A stretch of DNA of 22,999 nucleotides from Luteimonas_C sp035250245 (GTDB taxonomy: Bacteria; Pseudomonadota; Gammaproteobacteria; Xanthomonadales; Xanthomonadaceae). Of this stretch, positions 7,801 to 16,103 are shown piece after piece. Position 1 is the first letter of the stretch. Each line of letters begins with the position of its first letter. Under the pieces are notes generated by a model. The model did not search any database and was not told where the DNA came from. It saw only the letters and a program-made list of their open reading frames with translations. The position numbers and the translations under genes were made by a program. Location: assembly GCA_035250245.1 (NCBI GenBank), contig DATFFH010000017.1:1-22999 (forward strand), given 5' to 3'.

Positions 7801-8088
7801 ATGAACACGTACTTTCGCTACGCATCCGCCGCTCTGCTGCTCGCCATCGCCACCAGCGCCTGCGCCCAAAGCGGCGACCGCGCCGCGCAGGCCAAACAAA
7901 AAATGCAGGAACGGCTGAAAGCCGCCGACGCCAACCAAGACGGCTACATCGACCGCAAAGAAGCCGACGCCGGACTGCCGCGCGTAGCCAAGAATTTCGA
8001 TGCGCTGGATACGGACAAGGATGACCGGCTTTCCAGCGGCGAATTGCAGCAAGCCGCGCAGAACGCGCGCCGGCGGTTCGGCCGCTGA
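7801..8088 (+). CDS. Small secreted EF-hand protein
   Basis: A 95-residue exported protein. After a signal peptide (to about ACA-Q, residue 22) come two EF-hand loops. The first, DANQDGYIDRKE, is canonical at all calcium-coordinating positions. The second, DTDKDDRLSSGE, has Asp where Gly usually sits at position 6 but keeps ligand positions 1, 3, 5 and 12. It probably binds calcium in the periplasm or outside. A cysteine near the signal end (TSAC) does not make a good lipobox. The ATG is preceded by GAAAGAG. It sits between the Gly/Asn-rich secreted protein and a sterol-desaturase-like gene that starts 15 bp downstream. Confidence 0.9.
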   Translation: MNTYFRYASAALLLAIATSACAQSGDRAAQAKQKMQERLKAADANQDGYIDRKEADAGLPRVAKNFDALDTDKDDRLSSGELQQAAQNARRRFGR

Positions 8089-8103
8089 CTTTCCGCGAAT
8101 CGA

Positions 8104-8976
8104 ATGGAAGCTTCCGCGCTGCTGCTGACCCCGCTGCCGCTGTTGGCCGCGATCGCCGCGATCGAAGGCTGGCTGCGGCGGCGGCGCGGCGACGGCTATG
8201 ACTGGAAGGCGTATTGGAGTTCGCTCGCCGACGCCCTGGGCCGACTGGCGATCAATGTCTGGTTGAAAGCCGGTTTCGTCGGCGCGGCGCTGTATGCGGT
8301 GTGGGAATGGCGCATCGCCACGATCGCGATGGATCGCGGATGGCACTGGCTGCTGCTCTTCGTCGGCCAGGAATTCTGCTACTACTGGATGCATCGCGCC
8401 GACCATCGCGTCCGGTGGTTCTGGTTGAACCACGCGGTGCACCACTCGCCGAACGAATACGTCCTGTCGGCGGCATACCGGCTCGGCTGGACCGGCAAGC
8501 TCACTGGCGCGGCGCTGTTCTTCGCGCCGTTGGTCTGGATCGGTTTTCCGGTGCCGCTGGTGCTGGCCGCGCTGGCGTTGAATCTGCTGTACCAGTTTTG
8601 GCTGCACACCGAGCTGATCGGACGCTTGCCCGCGCCGATCGAGTACGTGTTCAACACGCCGGCGCACCATCGCGTGCATCACGCCAGCAACCCCGAGTAC
8701 GTGGACAGCAATTACGGCGGCGTGCTGATCTTGTTCGATCGTCTGTTCGGCACGTTCCGCAGCGAACGGGCCGACCGGCCTTTACGCTACGGCTTGACTT
8801 CGCCGCTGCAGAGTTACAACCCGCTGCGCATAGCGTTCCACGCCTGGCGAGACATGTTCCACGCTCTGCGGCATGCGCGCGGCTGGCGCGAACATGCGCT
8901 GACGCTGTTCGGACCACCTGGCTTTAAACCGGCTGCATTGCGCGCAAACTCGACATATCGTGTTGACGGATCCTGA
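8104..8976 (+). CDS. Sterol desaturase / fatty acid hydroxylase family protein
   Basis: A 290-residue integral membrane di-iron oxygenase. The His clusters are in the family order: HRADH (97-101), HAVHH (110-114), a lone His168, and HHRVHH (188-193). Hydrophobic segments lie at about 5-20, 50-68, 80-95 and 132-165. Members hydroxylate or desaturate lipids such as fatty acids, sterols, carotenoids or glyceryl ethers. The substrate here is unknown. It starts 15 bp after the EF-hand gene with little Shine-Dalgarno sequence, so co-transcription is likely. Its last codons contain the -35 box of the downstream nrdA promoter (8963-8968). The EYVFNTPAHHRVHHASNPEYVDSNYGG-type block is typical of bacterial members near alkylglycerol monooxygenase. 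Confidence 0.9.
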   Translation: MEASALLLTPLPLLAAIAAIEGWLRRRRGDGYDWKAYWSSLADALGRLAINVWLKAGFVGAALYAVWEWRIATIAMDRGWHWLLLFVGQEFCYYWMHRADHRVRWFWLNHAVHHSPNEYVLSAAYRLGWTGKLTGAALFFAPLVWIGFPVPLVLAALALNLLYQFWLHTELIGRLPAPIEYVFNTPAHHRVHHASNPEYVDSNYGGVLILFDRLFGTFRSERADRPLRYGLTSPLQSYNPLRIAFHAWRDMFHALRHARGWREHALTLFGPPGFKPAALRANSTYRVDGS

Positions 8977-8991
8977 TCACCCCGATATGTT
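8963..8991 (+). promoter_or_regulatory. Sigma70-type promoter of the nrdAB riboswitch leader
   Basis: TTGACG (8963-8968), a 17-bp spacer, and TATGTT (8986-8991) predict a transcription start at about 8997-8999. This is exactly where aptamer helix P1 begins (GTCGG, 8998). The -35 box lies within the last codons of the sterol desaturase gene. Confidence 0.75.
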
Positions 8992-8997
8992 GTGCCC

Positions 8998-9289
8998 GTC
9001 GGTTCCGGCGGCTCGCGCCTTCGGATGAAAAGGGAAGCCGGTGCGTTTCTTAACGAAACAACTCCGGCACTGCCCCGCAGCGGTGTGTGGAAACGAAAGC
9101 CGTCATTGGCACTGGGATCCGATTCCTGGGAAGCGACGGCCGGTAGGTGGGATAGCTTTTGCTTTCGTAGGAGCGGCTTTAGCCGCGAGCTCTTCCGAGA
9201 CGCTCGCGCGATCTGGCCGAAGAGCTCGCGGCTAAAGCCGCTCCTACGAAAAGCCGATCCCGCGTCCACGAGTCCGAAGACCTGCCGAC
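8998..9289 (+). ncRNA. Cobalamin (B12) riboswitch aptamer upstream of nrdA
   Basis: An AdoCbl-type aptamer. P1 is GTCGG (8998-9002) with CCGAC (9285-9289). A GC-rich hairpin follows. The core then shows GATGAAAAGGGAAG with CCGGTG, the TGCCCCGCAGCGGTG block (9071-9085), GGAAGCGACGGCC (about 9129-9141), and the 3' B12 box AGTCCGAAGACCTGCC (9271-9285). All conserved core segments are present and in order. The stem between the GGCC and B12-box segments (GTGG...CCAC base) is greatly enlarged by a REP palindrome at 9163-9251. Location ahead of B12-independent nrdAB predicts repression by cobalamin. Confidence 0.93.
9163..9251. repeat. REP palindrome inside the nrdA riboswitch
   Basis: Perfect 32-bp arms at 9163-9194 and 9220-9251 (core GTAGGAGCGGCTTTAGCCGC) enclose a 25-nt loop. 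They sit between aptamer segments and are nested in the GTGG...CCAC stem, which is further extended by GGGAT (9149-9153) and ATCCC (9257-9261). Confidence 0.92.
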
Positions 9290-9291
9290 AG

Positions 9292-9528
9292 CCGCGCGAT
9301 GCACGCCGCGCGGTGCCGGCCGCGGAATCTCCGGGGGGAGATGGCTGGTGACGTTGCCGGCCTTGCGATTTCGCAGCCGCTCCGACACCGCTGAACCGTC
9401 CCGAGATGTCCGCCCGCCCGAGGGGGCGAGGTCGCGTCGCGGGCGCTCGTTGTCCTGACGCGATGTCGTTTCTTCCGCCGTCCGCGAGGGACAGACGGCC
9501 CGGTGCGACATCGCAAGAGGACACCACC
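9292..9528 (+). promoter_or_regulatory. nrdA leader: structured expression platform
   Basis: Hairpins follow the aptamer at 9292-9313 (CCGCGCG/CGCGCGG), 9327-9342 (ATCTCC-GGGG-GGAGAT), 9411-9428 (CGCCC/GGGCG) and 9460-9514 (GCGATGTCG/CGACATCGC). TGTCCT at 9451-9456 can pair with AGGACA at 9518-9523, which contains the Shine-Dalgarno region of nrdA. There is no U-tract, so control is probably at translation initiation. The 552-bp gap between the upstream gene and nrdA is entirely leader. Confidence 0.65.
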
Positions 9529-11931
9529 ATGAACGCCACCGACACCGCCGTCGCGACCGCAGACCGCAACGCCGCCTTCCTGCTCACCCCGCCGCCCACC
9601 GCCACCGCGATGAGCGTGACCAAGCGCAACGGCGGCCGCGAGCCGGTCGACTTGAACAAGATCGTGCGCGCCGTGCAGCGCTGTTGCGAGGGCCTGCACG
9701 CGATCGACCCGATGCGCGTGGCCACCCGCACCATCTCCGGCCTGTACGACGGCGCCAGCACGCGCGAGCTGGACGAACTGTCGATCCGTACCGCCGCGCT
9801 GCTCACCGCCGAAGAACCCGAATACGGCCGACTGGGCGCGCGCCTGCTGGCCAACTACATCGCCAAGGAAGTCGCCGGCCAGGAAATCCACGCGTTCTCG
9901 CAATCGGTCGCGCGTGGGCACGAAGTCGGCCTGATCAACGACCGCTTGCTCGGTTTCGTCCAGGCCAACGCGCGCAAGCTCAACGACGCGTTGGATCCGG
10001 CGCTGGACTTGCAATTCGACTATTTCGGCCTGCGCACCCTGTACGACCGTTACCTGCTGCGTCATCCGCACACCCGCAAGGTGATCGAGACGCCGCAGCA
10101 GTTCTTCCTGCGCATCGCCTGCGCGCTGAGCGAGGACGTGCCCGAAGCGCTGGCGCTGTACCGGCGCATGGCCAACCTCGACTACCTGCCGAGCTCGCCG
10201 ACCTTGTTCAACAGCGGCACCACCCACGAGCAGCTGTCGTCCTGCTTCCTGCTCGATTCGCCGCAGGATTCGCTGGAATCCATCTACCAGAAGTACGGCG
10301 ACATCGCGCAGTTGTCCAAGTTCAGCGGCGGCATCGGCGTCAGCTACACCCGGGTGCGTTCGCGCGGTTCGCTGATCAAATCGACCAACGGCCATTCCAA
10401 CGGCATCGTGCCGTGGCTGAAGACGTTGGATTCGTCGGTGGCGGCGGTCAACCAGGGCGGCAAACGCAAAGGCGCGGCCTGCGTCTACCTGGAACCCTGG
10501 CATGCGGACGTGGAGGAATTCCTGGAGCTGCGCGACAACACCGGCGACGAAGCGCGGCGCACGCACAATCTGAATTTGGCCAACTGGATCCCCGACCTGT
10601 TCATGAAACGGGTCGAAGCCGGCGGCGAATGGTCGCTGTTCGATCCGCGGATCGTCCCGGAATTCACCGACCTGTACGGCGACGCGTTCGAACGGGCCTA
10701 CGAGCAGGCCGAAAAACAAGGCAAGGCGGTCAAGACCGTTTCGGCACGCGACTTGTACGGACGGATGATGCGTACCCTGGCCCAGACCGGCAACGGTTGG
10801 ATGACCTTCAAGGACAAGTGCAACCGCGCCAGCAACCAGACCGGCAAGTCCGGCAACGTGATCCATTTGTCGAACCTGTGCACCGAGATCCTGGAAGTGA
10901 CTTCTTCCGACGAAACCGCGGTGTGCAACCTGGGTTCGATCAACTTGGCGCGTCATTTCGACGAAGATCATTATTTCGATTTCGACAAGCTCGGCGAAAC
11001 CGTCCGCTTGGCCGTGCGCCAGCTGGACCGGGTGATCGATCTGAATTTCTACCCGATCGAATCCGCGCGCCGCGGCAATCTGCGCTGGCGTCCGGTCGGA
11101 TTGGGCGTGATGGGCCTGCAGGACGTGTTCTTCAAACTGCGCCTGCCTTTCGACAGCGAGCAGGCGCGGGCGCTGTCGGCGCAGATCGCCGAGACCATCT
11201 ACTACCATGCGCTAGAGACTTCCTGCGAACTGGCCGAAGAACGCGGCCGCCATCCCTCCTTCGCCGATACCCGCGCCGCGGCCGGCGAACTGCAGTTCGA
11301 TGCATGGGGCGTGGTTCCCGAGAGCGCGGAACGTTGGGAATCCCTGCGCGCGCGCATCGGCGAGCACGGCCTGCGCAACTCGCTGCTGGTCGCGATCGCG
11401 CCGACCGCGACCATCGCCTCGATCGTCGGCTGCTACGAATGCGTCGAGCCGCAGGTCAGCAACCTGTTCAAGCGCGAGACCCTGTCCGGGGATTTCCTGC
11501 AGGTCAACCGCTACCTGGTCGGCGAACTGAAGAAGCTGGGCCTGTGGACGCCGGAGATCCGCGATGCGATCAAGCAGGCCGAAGGTTCGATCCAAGGCCT
11601 GAACCAAGTGCCGGAGGCGTTGCGCGCGATCTACCGCACCGCTTGGGAAATCCCGATGCGCTCGCTGATCGACATGGCCGCCGAGCGCGGCGCTTTCATC
11701 GACCAGTCGGCCTCGCTCAATTTGTTCATGGAAAGCCCGAACATCGGCGCGCTGTCGTCGATGTACATGTACGCGTGGAAGAAGGGCATCAAGACCACGT
11801 ACTACCTGCGCTCAAGGCCGGCGACGAAGATCGCCAAAACGACGGTGGGCGAAGCGGCCGCGGTGGTCGCGCCTAGCGAGGCGGTGGCTTGTTCGCTGGA
11901 GAATCCGGAGAGCTGCGAGGCTTGCCAGTAA
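9529..11931 (+). CDS. nrdA: Ribonucleoside-diphosphate reductase class Ia, alpha subunit
   Basis: An 800-residue catalytic subunit that reduces NDPs to dNDPs using a radical delivered by NrdB. The N-terminal ATP-cone allosteric region is at about 20-110 (VTKRNGGREPVDLNKIVRAV). The redox pair is Cys239 (SSCFLLDS) and Cys466 (VCNLGSINL). The active-site triad is Asn449, Cys451 (thiyl) and Glu453 in NLCTEILE. The radical-relay tyrosines are Tyr758-Tyr759. The C-terminal shuttle is Cys796-Cys799. The start is the ATG at 9529, preceded by AAGAGGA. Further upstream in-frame codons run back into riboswitch leader. It is cobalamin-independent and sits under a cobalamin riboswitch. nrdB follows after 188 bp containing a repeat. 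All key residues are intact. Confidence 0.97.
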   Translation: MNATDTAVATADRNAAFLLTPPPTATAMSVTKRNGGREPVDLNKIVRAVQRCCEGLHAIDPMRVATRTISGLYDGASTRELDELSIRTAALLTAEEPEYGRLGARLLANYIAKEVAGQEIHAFSQSVARGHEVGLINDRLLGFVQANARKLNDALDPALDLQFDYFGLRTLYDRYLLRHPHTRKVIETPQQFFLRIACALSEDVPEALALYRRMANLDYLPSSPTLFNSGTTHEQLSSCFLLDSPQDSLESIYQKYGDIAQLSKFSGGIGVSYTRVRSRGSLIKSTNGHSNGIVPWLKTLDSSVAAVNQGGKRKGAACVYLEPWHADVEEFLELRDNTGDEARRTHNLNLANWIPDLFMKRVEAGGEWSLFDPRIVPEFTDLYGDAFERAYEQAEKQGKAVKTVSARDLYGRMMRTLAQTGNGWMTFKDKCNRASNQTGKSGNVIHLSNLCTEILEVTSSDETAVCNLGSINLARHFDEDHYFDFDKLGETVRLAVRQLDRVIDLNFYPIESARRGNLRWRPVGLGVMGLQDVFFKLRLPFDSEQARALSAQIAETIYYHALETSCELAEERGRHPSFADTRAAAGELQFDAWGVVPESAERWESLRARIGEHGLRNSLLVAIAPTATIASIVGCYECVEPQVSNLFKRETLSGDFLQVNRYLVGELKKLGLWTPEIRDAIKQAEGSIQGLNQVPEALRAIYRTAWEIPMRSLIDMAAERGAFIDQSASLNLFMESPNIGALSSMYMYAWKKGIKTTYYLRSRPATKIAKTTVGEAAAVVAPSEAVACSLENPESCEACQ

Positions 11932-11943
11932 CGCCAAACGATG

Positions 11944-12101
11944 CCCCTCTCCCGCCGGGAGAGGGGTTGGGGTGAGGGTTCGGCGCAGCTGCTTCGCACC
12001 GCTCTCGCCGCGCAAATCCAGCCGGCGCAGCGATCGGTCGCTTCATCGCTCCGCTGAACCCTCATCCGCCCTTCGGGCACCTTCTCCCGATGGGAGAAGG
12101 A
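11944..12101. repeat. MITE-like intergenic element between nrdA and nrdB (copy 1)
   Basis: A terminal hairpin, CCCCTCTCCC-GCC-GGGAGAGGGG (11944-11966), is followed by a TGAGGGTTCGGC segment. The element ends in a CCCTTCGGGCA-type block and a second hairpin (CTTCTCCCGATGGGAGAAGG). The layout matches the copies at 13676-13822 and 21317-21547, although the middle is divergent. It fills most of the nrdA-nrdB gap and would be transcribed with them. Confidence 0.7.
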
Positions 12102-12119
12102 ATATCGAGAGCCACCTCC

Positions 12120-13139
12120 ATGTCGTCACACAACCACCAACTCCTGCTCGACCCCGGCTTCGAACTCACCCTGCGCCCCATGCGCTATCCGCAGTTCTAC
12201 GAGATGTACCGCAACGCGATCCGCAACACCTGGACCGTGGAAGAGGTCGATTTCGCGCTGGACGTCAACGATCTCAAGCACAAGTTCGGCCCCGCCGAGC
12301 GGCATCTGATCGAACGCCTGGTGGCTTTTTTCGCCACGGGCGATTCGATCGTGTCCAACAACCTGGTGCTGAACCTGTACCAGCACGTCAACGCACCCGA
12401 AGCGCGCATGTACCTGTCGCGGCAGCTGTACGAGGAAGCGCTGCACGTGCAGTTCTACCTGACCCTGCTCGACACCTACCTGCCCGACCCGAACGAGCGC
12501 GCGAAAGCCTTCGCCGCGGTCGAGAACATCCCCGCGATCCGCAAGAAGGCCGAGTTCTGCTTCAAGTGGATCGACTCGATCCAGGATCTGCAACGGCTGG
12601 AAACGCGCGAGCAACGTCGCCGCTTCCTGCTCAACCTGATCTGCTTCGCCGCCTGCATCGAAGGCCTGTTCTTCTTCGGCGCCTTCGCCTATGTCTATTA
12701 CCTGCGCTCGCGCGGCCTGCTGCACGGCCTGGCCTCGGGCACCAACTGGGTGTTCCGCGACGAGAGCTGCCACATGGCTTTCGCGTTCGAGGTGATCAAG
12801 ACCGCGCGCGAAGAGGAACCCGAGCTGTTCGACGACGATCTGCGCGCGCAGGTGATAAAGATGATGGTCGAGGCGGTCGATTGCGAATGCGCGTTCGCCG
12901 AAGACACCTTGTCCGGCGGCGTCGCCGGCCTGTCGCTGAAGGACATGCGCCAATACCTGGAATATTGCGCCGACCAGCGCCTGGCCCAGCTCGGTATGCC
13001 CAAGCATTTCGGCGCGCGCAATCCGTTCCCGTTCATGGACCTGCAGGACGTGCAGGAACTGACCAATTTCTTCGAACGGCGCGTATCGGCCTACCAGGTC
13101 GGCGTGCAAGGCGAAGTCGGTTTCGACCACGCCTTCTGA
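12120..13139 (+). CDS. nrdB: Ribonucleoside-diphosphate reductase class Ia, beta subunit
   Basis: A 339-residue R2 subunit that houses the di-iron tyrosyl radical. Aligning by motif with eukaryotic R2: Asp75 in FFATGDSIV, Glu106 and His109 in EEALHVQFY, radical-position Tyr113, and later EGLFFFGAF and RDESCHMAF supplying the second Glu and the Glu/His ligands. The C-terminal tail ends GFDHAF, where R2 docks to R1. The ATG at 12120 was chosen because the family homology (LLLDPGFELTLRPMRYPQFYEMY) starts just after it. An in-frame ATG at 12090 lies within the upstream repeat. The Shine-Dalgarno is weak (GAGAG). It is likely expressed with nrdA and therefore under the same riboswitch. Confidence 0.95.
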   Translation: MSSHNHQLLLDPGFELTLRPMRYPQFYEMYRNAIRNTWTVEEVDFALDVNDLKHKFGPAERHLIERLVAFFATGDSIVSNNLVLNLYQHVNAPEARMYLSRQLYEEALHVQFYLTLLDTYLPDPNERAKAFAAVENIPAIRKKAEFCFKWIDSIQDLQRLETREQRRRFLLNLICFAACIEGLFFFGAFAYVYYLRSRGLLHGLASGTNWVFRDESCHMAFAFEVIKTAREEEPELFDDDLRAQVIKMMVEAVDCECAFAEDTLSGGVAGLSLKDMRQYLEYCADQRLAQLGMPKHFGARNPFPFMDLQDVQELTNFFERRVSAYQVGVQGEVGFDHAF

Positions 13140-13150
13140 AAGCTATTTAT

Positions 13151-13229
13151 TGTGGGAGCGGCTTCAGCCGCGAGCTCTTGCGACAAATGGCTGCCCATCA
13201 GAAAGCTCGCGGCTGAAGCCGCTCCCACA
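13151..13229. repeat. REP-type inverted repeat downstream of nrdB
   Basis: Perfect 26-bp arms at 13151-13176 and 13204-13229 have the same sequence as the 4041-4117 element, with a 27-nt loop. It starts 11 bp after the nrdB stop and could terminate or stabilise the nrdAB mRNA. Confidence 0.9.
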
Positions 13230-13257
13230 GAAGCGATTCCGCCGCACAGGAATTCTC

Positions 13258-13656
13258 ATGAAAGAGTTTTTGCCCGCCATGCCGCCCATTGAGGCGCGGC
13301 TGCTGGAAATGGTGTTCCCCGACCACACCAATCATTTGGGTACGCTGTTCGGCGGCCAGGCCTTGGCCTGGATGGACAAGGCGGCCTTCATCGCCGCCTC
13401 CCGCTACGCCCGCCGCACAGTCGTTACCGCGCGCTCGGAGCAAGTCGATTTCCAGCTGCCGATCCGGCAAGGCCAACTGGTCGAAGCCGTCGCCCGCGTC
13501 GTCGAAGTCGGCCGCAGTTCGATGCAGGTGGAAGTGGAACTGATCGCCGAGGATTTGCTCAGCGGCGAACGCGAGCCGTGCACGCGCGGCCGCTTCGTGA
13601 TGATCGCATTGGATGCGCGTGGCAGACCCGCGGCGGTGCCTCAACTGCCCGCATGA
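13258..13656 (+). CDS. Hotdog-fold acyl-CoA thioesterase (YciA/ACOT-like)
   Basis: A 132-residue cytoplasmic thioesterase likely to hydrolyse acyl-CoA to free acid and CoA. The signature DHTNHLGTLFGGQALAWMD at residues 22-40 contains the conserved Asn25/His26, the GTLFGG turn and catalytic-type Asp40. RSEQVDFQLPIRQGQLVE follows, as in the acyl-CoA thioesterase branch of hotdog proteins. The start at 13258 is supported by AGGA 6-10 bases upstream. An earlier in-frame start would run through the REP element. It stands alone between a REP element and a MITE-like element. Chain-length preference cannot be read from the sequence. Confidence 0.92.
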   Translation: MKEFLPAMPPIEARLLEMVFPDHTNHLGTLFGGQALAWMDKAAFIAASRYARRTVVTARSEQVDFQLPIRQGQLVEAVARVVEVGRSSMQVEVELIAEDLLSGEREPCTRGRFVMIALDARGRPAAVPQLPA

Positions 13657-13675
13657 CTTGAAGCGCCGGCGTTTT

Positions 13676-13822
13676 GTCCCTCTCCCCTTGTGGGGGAGGG
13701 ACAGGCCGAAGGCCAGGGAGAGGGTTCGGCTTTTGGCGCAGAACCACAAATCAAAGCACGCTCGCTCCGCTTCGCGCCCCCTCTCCTGCCCTTCGGGCAT
13801 CCTCCCCCGCGAGGGGGGAAGG
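13676..13822. repeat. MITE-like intergenic element (copy 2)
   Basis: It begins with hairpin GTCCCTC.../...GAGGGAC (13676-13702), then AGGGAGAGGGTTCGGCTTTT, an interior with AAGCACGCTCGCTCCGC, CTGCCCTTCGGGCATC, and ends in a C-run/G-run hairpin at about 13802-13818. The interior is nearly identical to copy 3 at 21317. It lies between convergent thioesterase and metE genes and ends at the metE stop, so it may serve both as a terminator. Confidence 0.8.
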
Positions 13823-16096
13823 CTAGCCCCGCATCACTCGCGCAGCCGTCACCATCGCTTCGAGCGCCGCCCGCGTCTCCGGCCAGCCGCGCGTCTTCAA
13901 CCCGCAATCCGGATTCACCCAAATCTGTTCCGGCTGCAGCACTTCCTGCGCCTTGCGCAGCAAACCCAGCATCTCCGCCGCATCCGGCACCCGCGGCGAA
14001 TGGATGTCGTACACGCCCGGGCCGATCCCGCTCGGATAGCGGAACTTCGCGAACGCATCCAGCAGCTCCATCCGCGAGCGTGAAGTCTCGATCGAGATCA
14101 CGTCAGCATCCATCGCCGCGACTGCCTCGATGATGTCGTTGAATTCGGAATAGCACATGTGGGTGTGGATCTGGGTTTCGTCGGCCACGCCGGCGGCGCT
14201 GATCCGGAAGCATTCCACCGCCCAGGCCAGATACGCGGGCCAATCGGCGCGGCGCAGCGGCAATCCTTCGCGCAGCGCCGGCTCGTCGATCTGGATCACG
14301 CCGATGCCCGCCGCTTCCAGATCCACCACTTCGTCGCGCAAGGCCAGCGCGATCTGCCGGCAGGTGGCCGCGCGCGGCTGATCGTCGCGCACGAACGACC
14401 ACTGCAGCACGGTCACCGGCCCGGTCAGCATGCCCTTCATCGGCTTGTCGGTGAGCGATTGCGCGTATTGCGACCAGCGCACGGTCATCGGCGCCGGCCG
14501 GCGCACGTCGCCGTAGATGATCGGCGGCTTCACGCAGCGCGAGCCGTAGCTCTGCACCCAGCCCAGCTTGGTGAAGGCGAAGCCGTCCAGCTGCTCGCCG
14601 AAGTATTCGACCATGTCGTTGCGCTCGAATTCGCCGTGCACCAGCACGTCGATGCCGATCTGCTCCTGGAACCGCACGCATTTCTCGGTTTCCTCGGCCA
14701 GGAACCGCTCGTAATCCGCATCCGCCAGCCGGCCCGATTTGTTGCGCGCGCGCGCTTCGCGCACGACCTGCGTCTGCGGAAACGAACCGATGGTGGTGGT
14801 GGGATACGGCGGCAACCGCAGGCGTTCCTGTTGCGCCTCGCGCCGACGGTCGTAGGCGGACGCGCGCTCGCCCGCGGCGGCGTCGAGCGCGGCCAGGCGT
14901 TCGGCGACTTCGGGTCGATGCACTTTCTTCGATCGCCGCCGCGTCTCCAGGCGATCGCGCGCCACCTCCATCGTCGAGCGCGCCGAAGGCAGGCCGTTCA
15001 GCGCATCGGCCAGCGTGCGCAATTCCTCGATCTTCTGCCGGCCGAACGCCAGCCAGCTGTGCACGTCGGGCGGCAGTGCGGTTTCCAGCGACGCGTCGAT
15101 CGGCGCATGCAGCAGCGAACACGAAGGCGCCAACAGCAGCCGTTCGTTGCCGATCCGCGACTGTGCGCGTTGCGCCAGAGCCAGGGCGCGATCGAGATCG
15201 GTACGCCAGACGTTGCGGCCGTCGACCACGCCGAGCGACAAAAGCCTGTCTTCCGGCAGAACATCGAGCGCGGCGTCGAGTTGCTCCGGCGCACGTACCA
15301 GATCCAGATGCAGGCCTTCGGCCGGCAGCGCCGCGGCGAGCGCCAGGTTGTCGCCGAGCGCGCCGAAATACGCCGCCAGCAGCAGCTTCGGCCGATCGAT
15401 GCCGGCCAGCGCGGCGTACGCTCGGCGATAGGCGGCGCGATCGTGGCCGTCCTGATCCAGCACCAGGCAGGGCTCGTCGATCTGCACCCATTCCGCGCCC
15501 GCCGCTTTCAGCTTGCCGAGCAGTTCCGCGTACGCCGGCAGCAGGCGTTCGAGCAAAGCCAGCCGGTCGCTGCCGTCGACCGCTTTGGACAGCAGCAGGA
15601 AGCTCACCGGCCCCAGCAGCACCGGCCGCGCGTTCAAGCCGAGCGAGCGCGCTTCCAGGTATTCGGCGACGGGCTTGTCGCCGCGCAGCCGGAAATGCTG
15701 GCCGCTATGCAGCTCCGGCACCAGGTAGTGGTAGTTGGTATCGAACCATTTGGTCATCTCCAGCGCGCGCAGGTCGAAACCGTCGCGCTGCAGGCCGCGC
15801 GCCAGGGCGAAATAACCGGTCAGCGGGTCGGCGTCGGCCAGCGCGCGATAACGTTCCGGGATCGCATCGAACAGGAAGGCGGTATCCAGCACTTGGTCGT
15901 AGAGCGAAAAATCGTTGCAAGGCACCGTGTCGGCGCCAGCGGCGTGCTGCAGCTTCCAATGGCGCTCGCGCAGCTCGGCGGCGGTGTCCAGCAGCTGCGC
16001 CGCCGCGGCCTCGCCGCGCCAATAGGCTTCCAAGGCGCGCTTGAGCTCGCGCTTGGCGCCGATGCGCGGGAAGCCCAGGTTGGTAACGATGGTCAT
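13823..16096 (-). CDS. metE: Cobalamin-independent methionine synthase
   Basis: A 757-residue zinc enzyme that transfers a methyl group from methyltetrahydropteroyl-triglutamate to homocysteine, the last step of methionine synthesis. The N-terminal half begins TNLGFPRIGAKRELKRALE. The catalytic half contains PTTTIGSFPQT and GEFERNDMVEYFGEQLDGF. The zinc ligands are His646 and Cys648 (THMCYSEFND) and Cys731 (NPDCGLKTRGWPETRAAL), matching E. coli His641/Cys643/Cys726 with a constant +5 offset. The ATG at 16096 gives the family N-terminus and is preceded by GAGGA. It has its own cobalamin riboswitch and promoter upstream. It is convergent with the thioesterase gene, and its TAG lies at the edge of a repeat. 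Confidence 0.97.
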   Translation of the reverse strand: MTIVTNLGFPRIGAKRELKRALEAYWRGEAAAAQLLDTAAELRERHWKLQHAAGADTVPCNDFSLYDQVLDTAFLFDAIPERYRALADADPLTGYFALARGLQRDGFDLRALEMTKWFDTNYHYLVPELHSGQHFRLRGDKPVAEYLEARSLGLNARPVLLGPVSFLLLSKAVDGSDRLALLERLLPAYAELLGKLKAAGAEWVQIDEPCLVLDQDGHDRAAYRRAYAALAGIDRPKLLLAAYFGALGDNLALAAALPAEGLHLDLVRAPEQLDAALDVLPEDRLLSLGVVDGRNVWRTDLDRALALAQRAQSRIGNERLLLAPSCSLLHAPIDASLETALPPDVHSWLAFGRQKIEELRTLADALNGLPSARSTMEVARDRLETRRRSKKVHRPEVAERLAALDAAAGERASAYDRRREAQQERLRLPPYPTTTIGSFPQTQVVREARARNKSGRLADADYERFLAEETEKCVRFQEQIGIDVLVHGEFERNDMVEYFGEQLDGFAFTKLGWVQSYGSRCVKPPIIYGDVRRPAPMTVRWSQYAQSLTDKPMKGMLTGPVTVLQWSFVRDDQPRAATCRQIALALRDEVVDLEAAGIGVIQIDEPALREGLPLRRADWPAYLAWAVECFRISAAGVADETQIHTHMCYSEFNDIIEAVAAMDADVISIETSRSRMELLDAFAKFRYPSGIGPGVYDIHSPRVPDAAEMLGLLRKAQEVLQPEQIWVNPDCGLKTRGWPETRAALEAMVTAARVMRG

Positions 16097-16103
16097 GCGT
16101 CGT

